NCBI GenBank assembly: GCA_965220935.1
Contig: OZ244857.1
Location: 868,001-932,000 of the forward strand
Reading direction: 5' to 3'
Length of the DNA stretch: 64,000 nucleotides
Source of the DNA: Bin80 sp965220935
GTDB taxonomy: Bacteria > Bacteroidota > Rhodothermia > Rhodothermales > Bin80
Positions 17,839 to 26,781 of this stretch are shown here, piece by piece. Position 1 is the first letter of the stretch, and each line of letters opens with the position of its first letter. Below the pieces are notes generated by a model that worked only from the letters and a program-made list of their open reading frames with translations, made no database searches and was not told where the DNA came from. Both the position numbers and the translations under genes were made by a program.

Positions 17839-19233
17839 TTAGTACGTTTCAGTAGCGTAGGTGATGGGTTCAATCTTCATTCCACTACCCGTGTGAAGCG
17901 AACGCTCTTCTTCATTGAAGTAGATCATTTCACCCATTCGCTCACTTAATTCAGCCATTGAAATAATCGTCTGTGCACGAATAGCAATATCAATATTACC
18001 ATTTGTCTCACCATCTTCTCGGATGGCCGTGAAGAAGTCATTGATATGATATTGAACACTCACGCCTGGCTGGAGATTGTCCATTTGTTCACCATCAACA
18101 AGGTCTGCAAATGGACGCTCTGGACGAAGTTCAAGGCTATCTCCACTAAAGTATAGCGTGCCCTCGTTGCCACGAATGACCTGTCCAAGTCCCTGCTCAT
18201 TGACACTACTACCCGTAATGACCATACAAAGTCCACTGGGAAATTCAGTGAGTAACTGGCAGTTATCGGTCACATCACGATCCTCAGCCCCAAGATTGGC
18301 ATCACCAATTTTTTTGTTTCCAACAGAGCAGACGCGCATAGGAAATTCAGCAGAGCCAGTAGCAATAAGGAGGGGGTGAATCCGGTGAGCGAGAAGGTCA
18401 CCAAGAATTCCTGCACAATAAGGATAGTATTTACGCCAGCGATGATAATGCTGAGGATTGAACTCTCGGGCAGATACAGGGCCTAACCATTTTTCCCAGT
18501 CAAGTGTGGTTCCAGGTTCTAATTCGGGTTCTAACGCGTAATAATTCCATTCACCAATTGGGGTATTACGGTGGTACGAATCCTGCGCCAATACTAATGG
18601 ACCTATCCGACCAGCGCGTATCAACTCGGCCGCAGCATGCCATTTGGCCTGGGTGCAGTACTGCGATCCAATCTGAAACTTATGACCCGTCTCTTTGACC
18701 TTGTCGTGGATCACAAACCCTTCATCAAAATACCGAGTCATCGGTTTCTCACAATAAACATGCTTTCCTGCATCTAACGCATCAACGGCAATTTTGGTAT
18801 GCCAATGGTCAACCGTGCCAATAAAGACAGCATCAATATCAGGATTATCAAGAATCGCTTGGTAGTCTTCATGTACCTCTACTGGGGCTTCGCGTCCAGC
18901 AGTCTGACGCGCGGCGTCAAGGGCTGCGAATGCCCTGTCACGCCTCTTTGAAAATAAATCACAAGCAGCAGCCCCAATTCCATTCAACTGAACATTATGT
19001 CGAGGCCTTCCATCCTCAATAGGATTCAACACATTTAGTAGGTGAGAATTGTAACCTTGGCCACCGACCCCAATAAAACCGCATACGATGGCATCATTGG
19101 CACCCAACACAGAACCAGTAGCAGGAGCGGTAGAGTGTGAAGCTTTGGCCCCATGAACACCAGCAACAACGGCTGCAGTGCCAATGGCAGATTTTTTCAT
19201 GAAATCACGACGTGAATTTTTAGTATTTTTCAT
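17839..19233 (-). CDS. Gfo/Idh/MocA-family oxidoreductase, Tat-exported
   Basis: The 464-residue protein begins with a twin-arginine signal (NSRRDFMKKSAIGTAAVVAG) that predicts folded export to the periplasm. A Rossmann domain follows (VCGFIGVGGQGYNS), then DAVFIGTVDHWHTKIAVDALDAGKHVYCEKPM, whose EKP motif holds the catalytic-site lysine and proline typical of the family. The C-terminal alpha/beta domain includes AHRIHPLL near the substrate site. Members use NAD(P) on sugars and related polyols; the substrate cannot be told here. The ATG at 19233, directly before the Tat signal, was preferred to 19290. It is a single-gene unit with its own terminator. Confidence 0.85.
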   Translation of the reverse strand: MKNTKNSRRDFMKKSAIGTAAVVAGVHGAKASHSTAPATGSVLGANDAIVCGFIGVGGQGYNSHLLNVLNPIEDGRPRHNVQLNGIGAAACDLFSKRRDRAFAALDAARQTAGREAPVEVHEDYQAILDNPDIDAVFIGTVDHWHTKIAVDALDAGKHVYCEKPMTRYFDEGFVIHDKVKETGHKFQIGSQYCTQAKWHAAAELIRAGRIGPLVLAQDSYHRNTPIGEWNYYALEPELEPGTTLDWEKWLGPVSAREFNPQHYHRWRKYYPYCAGILGDLLAHRIHPLLIATGSAEFPMRVCSVGNKKIGDANLGAEDRDVTDNCQLLTEFPSGLCMVITGSSVNEQGLGQVIRGNEGTLYFSGDSLELRPERPFADLVDGEQMDNLQPGVSVQYHINDFFTAIREDGETNGNIDIAIRAQTIISMAELSERMGEMIYFNEEERSLHTGSGMKIEPITYATETY

Positions 19234-19262
19234 AGTTAGATGAATTAAGTTGATAATGACTG

Positions 19263-19295
19263 GAACCGCTTTCAAGACGCGGTTCAACAAATATA
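19263..19295 (-). promoter_or_regulatory. Possible promoter element and 7-bp inverted repeat before the oxidoreductase
   Basis: On the reverse strand TATATTTG (complement of 19288-19295) matches the Bacteroidota -7 consensus TAnnTTTG, about 55 bases before the ATG. Between it and the start, GAACCGC at 19263-19269 is inversely repeated as GCGGTTC at 19279-19285. This could be an operator or a leader hairpin. A matching -33 box is not clear. Confidence 0.35.
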
Positions 19296-19557
19296 CAAAA
19301 AACTTTTAAATAATTGGAACTACCTTCATTCAGGGAAAATAATTTTGCTGAATATTGGGGCGCGACATTGACTGCATTCTAATGAATCGTGATAATGGAT
19401 AGAAATATACAACCCGCAGAAAAGCAATTTCTTGAACCATAGAAATCAACCATGCGCCAAAAAATGAATCGCCTCTAATTCAATCATGAAAAGTGATCAA
19501 GTCTGCCAAGGTCTGGTAAAACCTTCAAAATGATCTCAACCATCTCTGGAATCATTA

Positions 19558-19587
19558 TTGTAATGAATGCGTCAGTTTGTATCTTTG
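19558..19587 (+). promoter_or_regulatory. Predicted promoter of the nuo operon
   Basis: TTG at 19558-19560 and TATCTTTG at 19580-19587 are separated by 19 bases. This fits the Bacteroidota-type sigma factor consensus (-33 TTG, -7 TAnnTTTG). Transcription would start near 19594, leaving a leader of about 35 bases before nuoA. The rest of the 19296-19557 gap shows no gene. Confidence 0.45.
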
Positions 19588-19627
19588 ACAAAATCAATGT
19601 CACTACCACAGGATTTGTCTCTATTGT

Positions 19628-19999
19628 ATGAGCGGTGAGTTTATTGCGTTGCTGATTATGTTAGGCATGGCTACTGGCCTAGCCCTAACCTTACTCCTTG
19701 CTCAGCGATTGCTTGGGCCTCGAAGACCTAATCGGGTCAAATTAAGTGCTTATGAGAGTGGGATGGATCCTATCGGGACTGCCCATCAGCGATTTTCTGT
19801 GAAATTTTATCTGGTCGCTATGATTTTCATTGTTTTTGACGTAGAGGTTGTGTTTCTATATCCATGGGCGGTGAGCCATAAACATTTTCTTGAAGCCGGA
19901 ATAGGCATAGGGGTCCTCGTCGCAGTCACAATATTTATTGTGATCTTAGCGGTCGGATTATTGTATGACATCAAAAAGGGAGGATTGGAGTTTGATTAG
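19628..19999 (+). CDS. nuoA: NADH-quinone oxidoreductase subunit A
   Basis: The protein has 123 residues and three membrane helices (about 5-25, 62-82 and 90-112). The conserved loop KLSAYESGMDPIGTAHQRFSVKFYLVAMIFIVFDVEVVFLYPWA contains the ESG and FDVE motifs diagnostic of NuoA/ND3. It is a membrane subunit near the quinone site of complex I. It is first in the nuo operon, 47 bases ahead of nuoB and preceded by a TAnnTTTG-type promoter. Confidence 0.95.
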   Translation: MSGEFIALLIMLGMATGLALTLLLAQRLLGPRRPNRVKLSAYESGMDPIGTAHQRFSVKFYLVAMIFIVFDVEVVFLYPWAVSHKHFLEAGIGIGVLVAVTIFIVILAVGLLYDIKKGGLEFD

Positions 20000-20046
20000 G
20001 GAAACACACGGCTCATTATCTCATTAAAATTACAAACCAATAAAAC

Positions 20047-20607
20047 ATGGATTCTGCTACTGGCTATGTGACAACCACAGTGGACGCAGTCGTTAACTGG
20101 GCTCGCTCAAACTCGCTGATGCCTATGCCCATGGGACTGGCATGCTGTGCTATTGAAATGATGGCCTTCGGAGGACCGAAATACGATGTTGGAAGGTTTG
20201 GTAGCGAGGCGATGCGCTTCTCACCCCGTCAAGCCGATCTGATGATTGTTGCTGGCTGGTGTAGCTATAAGATGGCGCATGCCATTCGGCGTGTGTGGGA
20301 TCAAATGGCAGACCCAAAGTGGTGCATTGCAATGGGAGCATGTGCCTCAAGTGGAGGTATGCATCGCTGCTATGGGGTTGTACAGGGCATTGATAACTTC
20401 ATGCCCGTGGATGTTTATATTCCTGGATGCCCACCCAGACCAGAGGCGGTCATTCATGCATTGATGGACATTCAGGAAAAAATTCGTAATGAGTACTCAG
20501 TCGTAAACGATTACACCGCTGGATTGCCTCAATCAGATGTCCCTCCACCTGAACCTGCACGGTTGACTGAAGACGGTCGTAGTCCATCTCTAAGCCCCTC
20601 CAATTGA
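20047..20607 (+). CDS. nuoB: NADH-quinone oxidoreductase subunit B
   Basis: This 186-residue subunit carries the four ligands of the N2 [4Fe-4S] cluster: the tandem C33-C34 in GLACCAIEMM, C99 in MGACASSGGM and C128 in IPGCPPRPE. It passes electrons to quinone at the junction of the peripheral and membrane arms. The C-terminal 25 or so residues (VPPPEPARLTEDGR) are an extra polar tail. The gene lies 3 bases before nuoC. Confidence 0.96.
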   Translation: MDSATGYVTTTVDAVVNWARSNSLMPMPMGLACCAIEMMAFGGPKYDVGRFGSEAMRFSPRQADLMIVAGWCSYKMAHAIRRVWDQMADPKWCIAMGACASSGGMHRCYGVVQGIDNFMPVDVYIPGCPPRPEAVIHALMDIQEKIRNEYSVVNDYTAGLPQSDVPPPEPARLTEDGRSPSLSPSN

Positions 20608-20610
20608 TTC

Positions 20611-21267
20611 ATGCCAGAATCACTTCAATTTCATTTTACGCCCGTAGATGAAGCCCGCCCAGATGAGAAAAATATACATGCGAAAAAGTCAACGGATGTG
20701 ACGGATACAATTGAAACCATCAAAACGCAATTCCCCGAAGCGATACCCGAAGTTCATGTCTACGCAGGCGAGCATACAGCCTTTATCGGCCGTGAATTTC
20801 TCTTGGAGGTATGCAGATATTTGAAAGAATCCTTAGGATTTTCTTATCTGGTAGATTTAGCTGGAATTGATCAGTTTCAAGAGGATGCCCCTCGCTATGA
20901 GGTGTATTATTGTTTTGTGAACATTGAAACCAATAGACGTTTAAGACTCAAAGTACGACTTGAAGAAGACGATGCAGTCATTCCATCGCTTACAGGTCTG
21001 TTCAAGGCAGCCGATTGGAATGAACGTGAATGCTACGATATGTTAGGCATACGATTTGATGGACACCCAGACCTTCGGCGCATGTATATGCCCGAAGATT
21101 TTGAGTATCATCCTCAACGAAAAGAATTTCCACTTCTCGGAATCCCTGGATCCTTGCCGCTTCCTCCACGAACCCCCGAAGGAGACTTAACCATGGATCC
21201 GTTTGCTGCTGCACGCAGTGGTCGACCCGTCAAGAGTTACCAAGAACCCCAGAGCAACGAGAATTGA
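20611..21267 (+). CDS. nuoC: NADH-quinone oxidoreductase subunit C
   Basis: The 218-residue subunit has the NuoC (30-kDa subunit) core. YLVDLAGIDQFQEDAPRYEVYYCFVNIETNRRLRLKV is followed by the family signature WNERECYDMLGIRFDGHPDLRRMYMPEDF near residues 133-161. About 45 N-terminal residues are poorly conserved. The C-terminal proline-rich tail (PLPPRTPEGD) is short. It builds the peripheral arm with NuoD. The stop codon overlaps the nuoD ATG (TGATG). Confidence 0.95.
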   Translation: MPESLQFHFTPVDEARPDEKNIHAKKSTDVTDTIETIKTQFPEAIPEVHVYAGEHTAFIGREFLLEVCRYLKESLGFSYLVDLAGIDQFQEDAPRYEVYYCFVNIETNRRLRLKVRLEEDDAVIPSLTGLFKAADWNERECYDMLGIRFDGHPDLRRMYMPEDFEYHPQRKEFPLLGIPGSLPLPPRTPEGDLTMDPFAAARSGRPVKSYQEPQSNEN

Positions 21268-22583
21268 TGTCGGTTACCACCTCGTACCACGATCAGGAAG
21301 CCATCTTCTCGTTTTGGCCCCGTCACAACGAAACCCTACTTAAACGCCTTGAAAGTAAAGACGCTTGGCTTAGCACCGAGCGAGGTATTGACGTATCCCG
21401 CATCGAAGATGCACTGGAGCATGAAATGACGCTCAATATCGGGCCCCAACATCCTGCCACACATGGAGTGCTTCGTTGCGTTGTTAAGCTGGACGGAGAG
21501 CGTATTGAAAAATGCGTTCTCGATATTGGATATCTGCATCGAGGAATTGAAAAACTTGCTGAGAGCAAAACCTATCAAGAGTTTATGCCTTACACCGATC
21601 GCATGGATTATTTGTCTCCTTATGCGAACAATGTCGCATGGTGTATGGCGGTTGAGAAAATTGCTAATGTTGACGTTCCCGAACGCGCCCAATGGATACG
21701 GATGATCATGTGTGAGTTGGCGCGTATTTCCTCGCATATGCTGTGGCTAGGAGTAGGGCTGATGGATGCTGGGGCCGTCAGCGTTTTCCTCTGGACCTTT
21801 CAGGGAAGAGAAGATCTATACAGTATATTTGATGAGGTTTCGGGCGCACGCTTTACCGTTTCGCACAGTCGAATTGGAGGATTAGCAACCGATCTAAGCC
21901 CCAAAGCCATTGATATGATTCGGGATTTTGCGACGCGTTACGAAAAGATTATCGCTGGATGGCAAAAGCTGTTGAATCGTAACCGTATTTGGATAGATCG
22001 GAACAAAGATATTGGAGTCATCAGCGCTGATGAAGCCATTCAACTCGGGCTCACGGGCCCAAATCTCCGAGGCAGTGGCGTTGCCTATGATATACGAACT
22101 TTTGAACCTTACTTGAAATATGATGAGGTTGATTTTACGATTCCGCTCAGAGAGGAAGGGGATTGCCTAGCACGCTATCATATTCGCGTGGAAGAAATGC
22201 TTGAGAGCATTAAGATTATCAATCAGTGCCTGGACCGTATGCCAAAGGGCCCGATCCGCACCGACGATGCAAAAAAAGCCTATCCATCCAAAGATGAAGT
22301 CTATTATTCAATGGAGGGGATGATTCATGACTTCATGTATACCGAAACGGGGATCGCACCTCCGAAAGGTGCAACCTCTTATCACGCGATTGAATCTCCC
22401 AAGGGGGAATTAGGATTTTATTTGGAAAGCGATGGGACAGGGTGCCCTTGGCGTGCCCGATTGAATGCCCCTTCGTTCACAAATCTGCAAGGATTGGAGT
22501 CAATGATGGAAGGGCATCCAGTTGCAGACATTGTCGTTCTGATCGGTTCTATTGATCCAGTCATGGGGGAGGCGGATAGATAG
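21267..22583 (+). CDS. nuoD: NADH-quinone oxidoreductase subunit D
   Basis: The 438-residue 49-kDa subunit contains LNIGPQHPATHGVLRCVVKLDGE, whose histidine lines the quinone pocket. It also has GYLHRGIEKLAE, YTDRMDYLSPYANN and the C-terminal IVVLIGSIDPVMGEADR. The start is the ATG at 21267, which overlaps the nuoC stop; a TTG just upstream is in frame but less likely. The first 45 residues before the core are longer than usual. It is an operon member, and nuoE starts one base after its stop. Confidence 0.95.
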   Translation: MSVTTSYHDQEAIFSFWPRHNETLLKRLESKDAWLSTERGIDVSRIEDALEHEMTLNIGPQHPATHGVLRCVVKLDGERIEKCVLDIGYLHRGIEKLAESKTYQEFMPYTDRMDYLSPYANNVAWCMAVEKIANVDVPERAQWIRMIMCELARISSHMLWLGVGLMDAGAVSVFLWTFQGREDLYSIFDEVSGARFTVSHSRIGGLATDLSPKAIDMIRDFATRYEKIIAGWQKLLNRNRIWIDRNKDIGVISADEAIQLGLTGPNLRGSGVAYDIRTFEPYLKYDEVDFTIPLREEGDCLARYHIRVEEMLESIKIINQCLDRMPKGPIRTDDAKKAYPSKDEVYYSMEGMIHDFMYTETGIAPPKGATSYHAIESPKGELGFYLESDGTGCPWRARLNAPSFTNLQGLESMMEGHPVADIVVLIGSIDPVMGEADR

Positions 22584-22584
22584 T

Positions 22585-23259
22585 ATGGCAGATTTCATCC
22601 GCAATCCAGTCGTTGAACTCCCAGAAAGCAACCCAGAGCCCCATTTTTCAGAGGAAGATCTCAGGTTTACCGACGATGAAAAAACTGAAATCTCAAAGTG
22701 GGTAAGTCAGTATCCTACCTCCGATGGTGCTGTGATGTGGACGCTGTGGCTCGCTCAGGAAAAGTTTGGCTTTCTTCCCCCTGAGGTCCTGAAGCTGGTC
22801 GCTACCGAGCTTGCATTGCCATATGCGCAGGTCTACGGTGTCGCTACATTTTATACCCAATATTTTAAGGAAAAGAAAGGCAGTTTTGTTCTGGACGTAT
22901 GCACATGCTTTTCGTGCCAATTTACTGGTGGCTATGATATACTCGCATATCTTGAACAAAAGCTAAGCGTCAAACGGGGGCATACATCCGAGTGCGGACG
23001 ATTTACCTTACAAGAGGCGGAGTGCCTTGGCGCATGTGGTTCTGCACCAATGATGCAGGTCAATAATGGTCCATATGCTCATCATCTGACACCCCAGAAA
23101 ATTGACGAATTAATCCATGCGATGGAAGTCGGCCAACCGTTACCATTTGTTTCAATCACTCTACCCCAAGATGAAGATGAAATGGGCGGGAATCGGCGAA
23201 CGGATGCCGATGCAGTTGAACCGTACGCCACCCCTGATAGATCAGAGCGAACCCAATGA
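22585..23259 (+). CDS. nuoE: NADH-quinone oxidoreductase subunit E
   Basis: The 224-residue subunit has a helical N-terminal part and a thioredoxin-like [2Fe-2S] domain with ligands in VCTCFSCQFTGG (CxxxxC; an additional cysteine lies between) and AECLGACGSAPMMQ (CxxxC). It forms the N1a cluster of the NADH module with NuoF. The C-terminal 40 residues (DEDEMGGNRRTDADAVEP) are a polar extension not seen in the core family. The ATG at 22585 is one base after nuoD. Confidence 0.94.
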   Translation: MADFIRNPVVELPESNPEPHFSEEDLRFTDDEKTEISKWVSQYPTSDGAVMWTLWLAQEKFGFLPPEVLKLVATELALPYAQVYGVATFYTQYFKEKKGSFVLDVCTCFSCQFTGGYDILAYLEQKLSVKRGHTSECGRFTLQEAECLGACGSAPMMQVNNGPYAHHLTPQKIDELIHAMEVGQPLPFVSITLPQDEDEMGGNRRTDADAVEPYATPDRSERTQ

Positions 23260-23301
23260 TGTGTCAGACATTTTTTGACCATATTAGATGATCACACTAC
23301 G

Positions 23302-24591
23302 ATGACAAAGGCTGGCGATTGGAGATCCTATCAAAGAGTACTACTGCCACCAATCAAAAACTTACACCACCTAAATGTCTATCGAGATCAAGGTGGCTAT
23401 GAGACCCTCAGGGGGGTGCTCTCTCAAAAAACGCCTCAGGATGTGACGGCTGAAATGAAGCGTAGCAGACTCCGCGGTCGAGGAGGAGCAGGATTCCCCA
23501 CGGGACTCAAGTGGAGTTTTATGCCCCCTGTTGATCCTGAAAAACCTCGGTATCTGTGTTGCAATGCCGATGAGAGCGAGCCAGGGACGTTTAAAGATCG
23601 CCAACTCATGGAGTATAACCCACATCTATTATTTGAAGGGATCCTGATTGCGGGCTATGCCATGTCTTTGAGTGCCTGTTACTTATATGTCCGAGGAGAG
23701 TATGCCAGTTGGATAACTTTAATGGAGCAAGAGCTGGCTAAAGCCTATGATGCCAATGTTGTTGGAGAAAATATGATGGGGACCAAACATCAGATGGATA
23801 TTATCATCCATAAAGGTGCAGGCGCTTATATATGTGGTGAGGAAACCAGTTTGATGGAATCACTGGAGGGCAAGCGGGCCTATCCTCGAATTAAGCCCCC
23901 ATTTCCAGCACAGTCCGGTATTTGGGGTGCACCAACCACCATTAATAATGTGGAGACATTGGCGTGTGCGCCCTTGATCATGCAAAAAGGTGGAGAGTGG
24001 TTTGCCTCAATTGGTGCAGAGAAAAATCCTGGGCCTTTATTATACGGAATTTCTGGACATGTCAATCGACCTGGTGTCTATGAATATCCTACAGGAATGC
24101 TTATCACTGATCTACTAGAAATTGCAGGGGGAATGCTTGGAGGTAAAAAGCTGAAAGCCATTGTTCCTGGTGGTGCATCTGTTCCAGTTCTAAGAGCTGA
24201 TATGATTGAGGGTGTCACAATGGATGTGGAAAGCCTCAAAGAGGCGGGCTCTATGTTGGGAACCGCTGGAATGTTGTTCTTGGATGAAGATACGGATATG
24301 GTTGCGTTTCTTCGGCGGGTTGCACGTTTTTATCACCATGAAAGCTGCGGGCAGTGCACCCCGTGCAGGGAAGGTACTGGTTGGATGGAAAATTTGATCA
24401 CACGGATTGATGACGGTGAGGGTAATCTTAGAGATCTGGATTTGCTGCTTGACCTCTGTGATCAGATGGAAGGCCGAACGGTCTGTGCATTAGCAGATGC
24501 AGCGGCATGGCCTGTTCGAAATACAATCCATCGCTTTCGTGAAGATTTTGAGAAGCGATGTCGCCCCGCGACATGGGCTGTGAATGCGTAA
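23302..24591 (+). CDS. nuoF: NADH-quinone oxidoreductase subunit F
   Basis: The flavoprotein subunit contains the FMN/NADH site RLRGRGGAGFPTGLKWSF and CNADESEPGTFKDR, the motif GAGAYICGEETSLMESLEGKR, and ligands of the N3 [4Fe-4S] cluster in ESCGQCTPCREGTGW with a later cysteine in RTVCALADA. It oxidises NADH and feeds the iron-sulfur chain. The ATG at 23302 is preferred; an in-frame TTG at 23275 would add nine non-conserved residues. It has 429 residues, a normal length. Confidence 0.95.
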   Translation: MTKAGDWRSYQRVLLPPIKNLHHLNVYRDQGGYETLRGVLSQKTPQDVTAEMKRSRLRGRGGAGFPTGLKWSFMPPVDPEKPRYLCCNADESEPGTFKDRQLMEYNPHLLFEGILIAGYAMSLSACYLYVRGEYASWITLMEQELAKAYDANVVGENMMGTKHQMDIIIHKGAGAYICGEETSLMESLEGKRAYPRIKPPFPAQSGIWGAPTTINNVETLACAPLIMQKGGEWFASIGAEKNPGPLLYGISGHVNRPGVYEYPTGMLITDLLEIAGGMLGGKKLKAIVPGGASVPVLRADMIEGVTMDVESLKEAGSMLGTAGMLFLDEDTDMVAFLRRVARFYHHESCGQCTPCREGTGWMENLITRIDDGEGNLRDLDLLLDLCDQMEGRTVCALADAAAWPVRNTIHRFREDFEKRCRPATWAVNA

Positions 24592-24603
24592 TCACGTTGC
24601 TCA

Positions 24604-25050
24604 ATGAAATATACCCCAATTATTTTGTTGCTTCTCATCGCATGTCAACGCTCAGAGATAATCAGTGATGAAATCTTTGGGCTCGCTAATGAATCTACGG
24701 ATGCTGTACCAGTAGAAGCAGTTCTTGCGGAGCCAGAAACTTATTTTAATCATAGTATAGCTGTAAGGGGGACCGTACATGAAGTATGTCAGATGGAAGG
24801 ATGCTGGCTGATGCTGAGAAGTATAGACACAGGTCATGGATTACGCGTTCATGCTGAAATAAAAGAAGATGGTGAGTATGCATTTACTGTTCCTAAGGAT
24901 ATTAGTGGGCGGCATACCGTTGTTTTTGGAACTCTGAGCCATCCAGACAAAAGCCATGAAGCCCACGACCACATGGATGCCCCAAGCGAAATCCCAATTC
25001 TTTCCTTGACTGCGGTTGGCGTTCGACTACTACCAGAATTAACCATATAA
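24604..25050 (+). CDS. DUF4920-like lipoprotein inside the nuo operon
   Basis: The 148-residue protein starts with a lipoprotein signal (MKYTPIILLLLIAC, lipobox LLIAC). The mature part has an OB-like region: VEAVLAEPETYFNHSIAVRGTVHEVCQMEGCWLML, then HTVVFGTLSH. This fits the DUF4920 family, which has a conserved CxxxGCW motif. Two cysteines and a histidine-rich turn (HEAHDHMD) could bind metal. It lies 12 bases after nuoF and 1 base before nuoG, so it is co-expressed with complex I. A role in complex assembly or metal handling is only inferred from position. Confidence 0.7.
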   Translation: MKYTPIILLLLIACQRSEIISDEIFGLANESTDAVPVEAVLAEPETYFNHSIAVRGTVHEVCQMEGCWLMLRSIDTGHGLRVHAEIKEDGEYAFTVPKDISGRHTVVFGTLSHPDKSHEAHDHMDAPSEIPILSLTAVGVRLLPELTI

Positions 25051-25051
25051 G

Positions 25052-26779
25052 ATGCCACAAGTGATTATTGATGGTAAGCCGTATGAATTTGAGGGGCGTC
25101 CCAGCTTACTTCAGTTCTGTCTTGATAACGGGATTGAATTGCCTCATTTTTGTTATCATCCTTCAATGTCCGTCCCCGCAAATTGCCGTCAATGCTTAGT
25201 TGATATTGGTGCGCCAGCACGTGACCGACAATCTGGCGAGGTTCAGTTGAATGAGGATGGCCAGCCTGTCATTCAATATTTTCCTAAACTTCAAACCAGT
25301 TGCAGTCATGTGATTGCAGATGGTCAGGTCGTTCAGACCGCACGTACGAGTAATAAAGTCAAAGATGCTCAGCGAGATACACTAGAGTTTTTGCTCATCA
25401 ATCATCCACTTGATTGTCCGATCTGTGATCAGGCCGGGCATTGTCCGCTACAGATTCAGGCTTACAAGTATGGCCCAGAGGGATCCAGATTTGAATTCCA
25501 AAAGGTTCATAAGCCAAAAAAAGTAAAGCTTGGACCTCGTGTCATTTTGGATGCGGAGCGCTGTATCAATTGTACACGGTGTGTGCGATTTACAGATGAA
25601 ATCTCAAAAAGCGGACAGCTCACCATTATTGAACGAGGGGTAAAGAATTATCCGATGACCCCACCTGGAGTGTCATTTGATGAACCCTATTCAATGAATG
25701 TGATTGACTTATGCCCAGTGGGGGCGCTTACATCCGAAGATTTTCGTTTTCAATCTAGGATCTGGGAGATGGCCAGTACGCCATCAATCACGACGACCAA
25801 TGCGAAAGGATCTAATTGCTATTATTGGGTTCGTGATAATCTAGTGTTACGTATAACTCCTCGTCCTAACCCAGAGGTGAATGAATTTTGGTTGCCCGAT
25901 GAAGATCGCTTGATTTATCAACAGTTTAACGAAAACAGACCCGAGGGTCCATCATTAATGGGAACTACAGACAGTGCTTCATGGGATGCCTCTTTGCAGG
26001 GGGCAACTGAAATTTTGCAATCCTCGGCCAAGAAGATGCTTTTTATTGCGTCTGCATATGCGACGGTTGAAGATAATTGGATGCTATTGCAGCTCGCAAA
26101 TGCAGTGGGCGGTACGCTAGCAGGGTATATCCCGCATGTAGAGATCGGCCATGACGATGGATGGCTTTGTACAGATGACAGGACACCCAATAGTCAGGGA
26201 TGTGAGCGTTTGGGAATTCAACCGATTGATCTTCCAGTTTGGCGCGCACGGATTGAGTCGGGAGAATTTCAAGGGCTATATATTTTAGAAGATGATCCCG
26301 TTGCATCAGGTCTATGTAGGATTGAGTCCCTTATCAATTTAGATGTTATCCTACATTATTACCACACGACCAATCAAACACTTCCACAAGCGACTGTAGG
26401 ATTACCAGCAACAATGGTTGCCGAGACAATAGGGACATTCATCAATGACGCTGGACGTGCACAGCGTGTGACTCCTGCCAAGGTCATCAAGGGAACCAAT
26501 CGGACGTTGATGATGCAGATGGGGCTCAGCCGTGCAGACCGGCATGGCACCCCTTTTGATCGGTGGCATAATGAATCTCACTATATTGACTGTAAGCCGA
26601 GCTGGGAAATTATCCCTCTCATCTTACAAAAATTAGGCGTTGAAACTACTGTTAAAGGCCCTCGCAGGATTATGCAACATATTAGTGAAACGATCCCATT
26701 ATTTCAAGGAGCGACCTATGAAGCGATGGGACTCAGCGGCGTTGAACTACCTTCGATAGATATGGAGGTGATTGTATAG
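25052..26779 (+). CDS. nuoG: NADH-quinone oxidoreductase subunit G (short form)
   Basis: The 575-residue subunit starts with a [2Fe-2S] ferredoxin domain (HFCYHPSMSVPANCRQC). Next is the histidine-ligated [4Fe-4S] motif HPLDCPICDQAGHCPLQ, then CINCTRCVRF...DLCPVGAL for further clusters. The molybdopterin-oxidoreductase-like C-terminal part is much shorter than in E. coli NuoG (about 908 aa). A motif such as SNCYYWVRDNLVLRITPR marks its beginning. Shortened NuoG is common in Bacteroidota-type complex I. The gap to nuoH is 2 bases. Confidence 0.93.
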   Translation: MPQVIIDGKPYEFEGRPSLLQFCLDNGIELPHFCYHPSMSVPANCRQCLVDIGAPARDRQSGEVQLNEDGQPVIQYFPKLQTSCSHVIADGQVVQTARTSNKVKDAQRDTLEFLLINHPLDCPICDQAGHCPLQIQAYKYGPEGSRFEFQKVHKPKKVKLGPRVILDAERCINCTRCVRFTDEISKSGQLTIIERGVKNYPMTPPGVSFDEPYSMNVIDLCPVGALTSEDFRFQSRIWEMASTPSITTTNAKGSNCYYWVRDNLVLRITPRPNPEVNEFWLPDEDRLIYQQFNENRPEGPSLMGTTDSASWDASLQGATEILQSSAKKMLFIASAYATVEDNWMLLQLANAVGGTLAGYIPHVEIGHDDGWLCTDDRTPNSQGCERLGIQPIDLPVWRARIESGEFQGLYILEDDPVASGLCRIESLINLDVILHYYHTTNQTLPQATVGLPATMVAETIGTFINDAGRAQRVTPAKVIKGTNRTLMMQMGLSRADRHGTPFDRWHNESHYIDCKPSWEIIPLILQKLGVETTVKGPRRIMQHISETIPLFQGATYEAMGLSGVELPSIDMEVIV

Positions 26780-26781
26780 AG

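Noticed and set aside
23275..23301. TTG start for nuoF
   Set aside because: It adds nine residues that do not resemble NuoF; the ATG at 23302 fits the family start.
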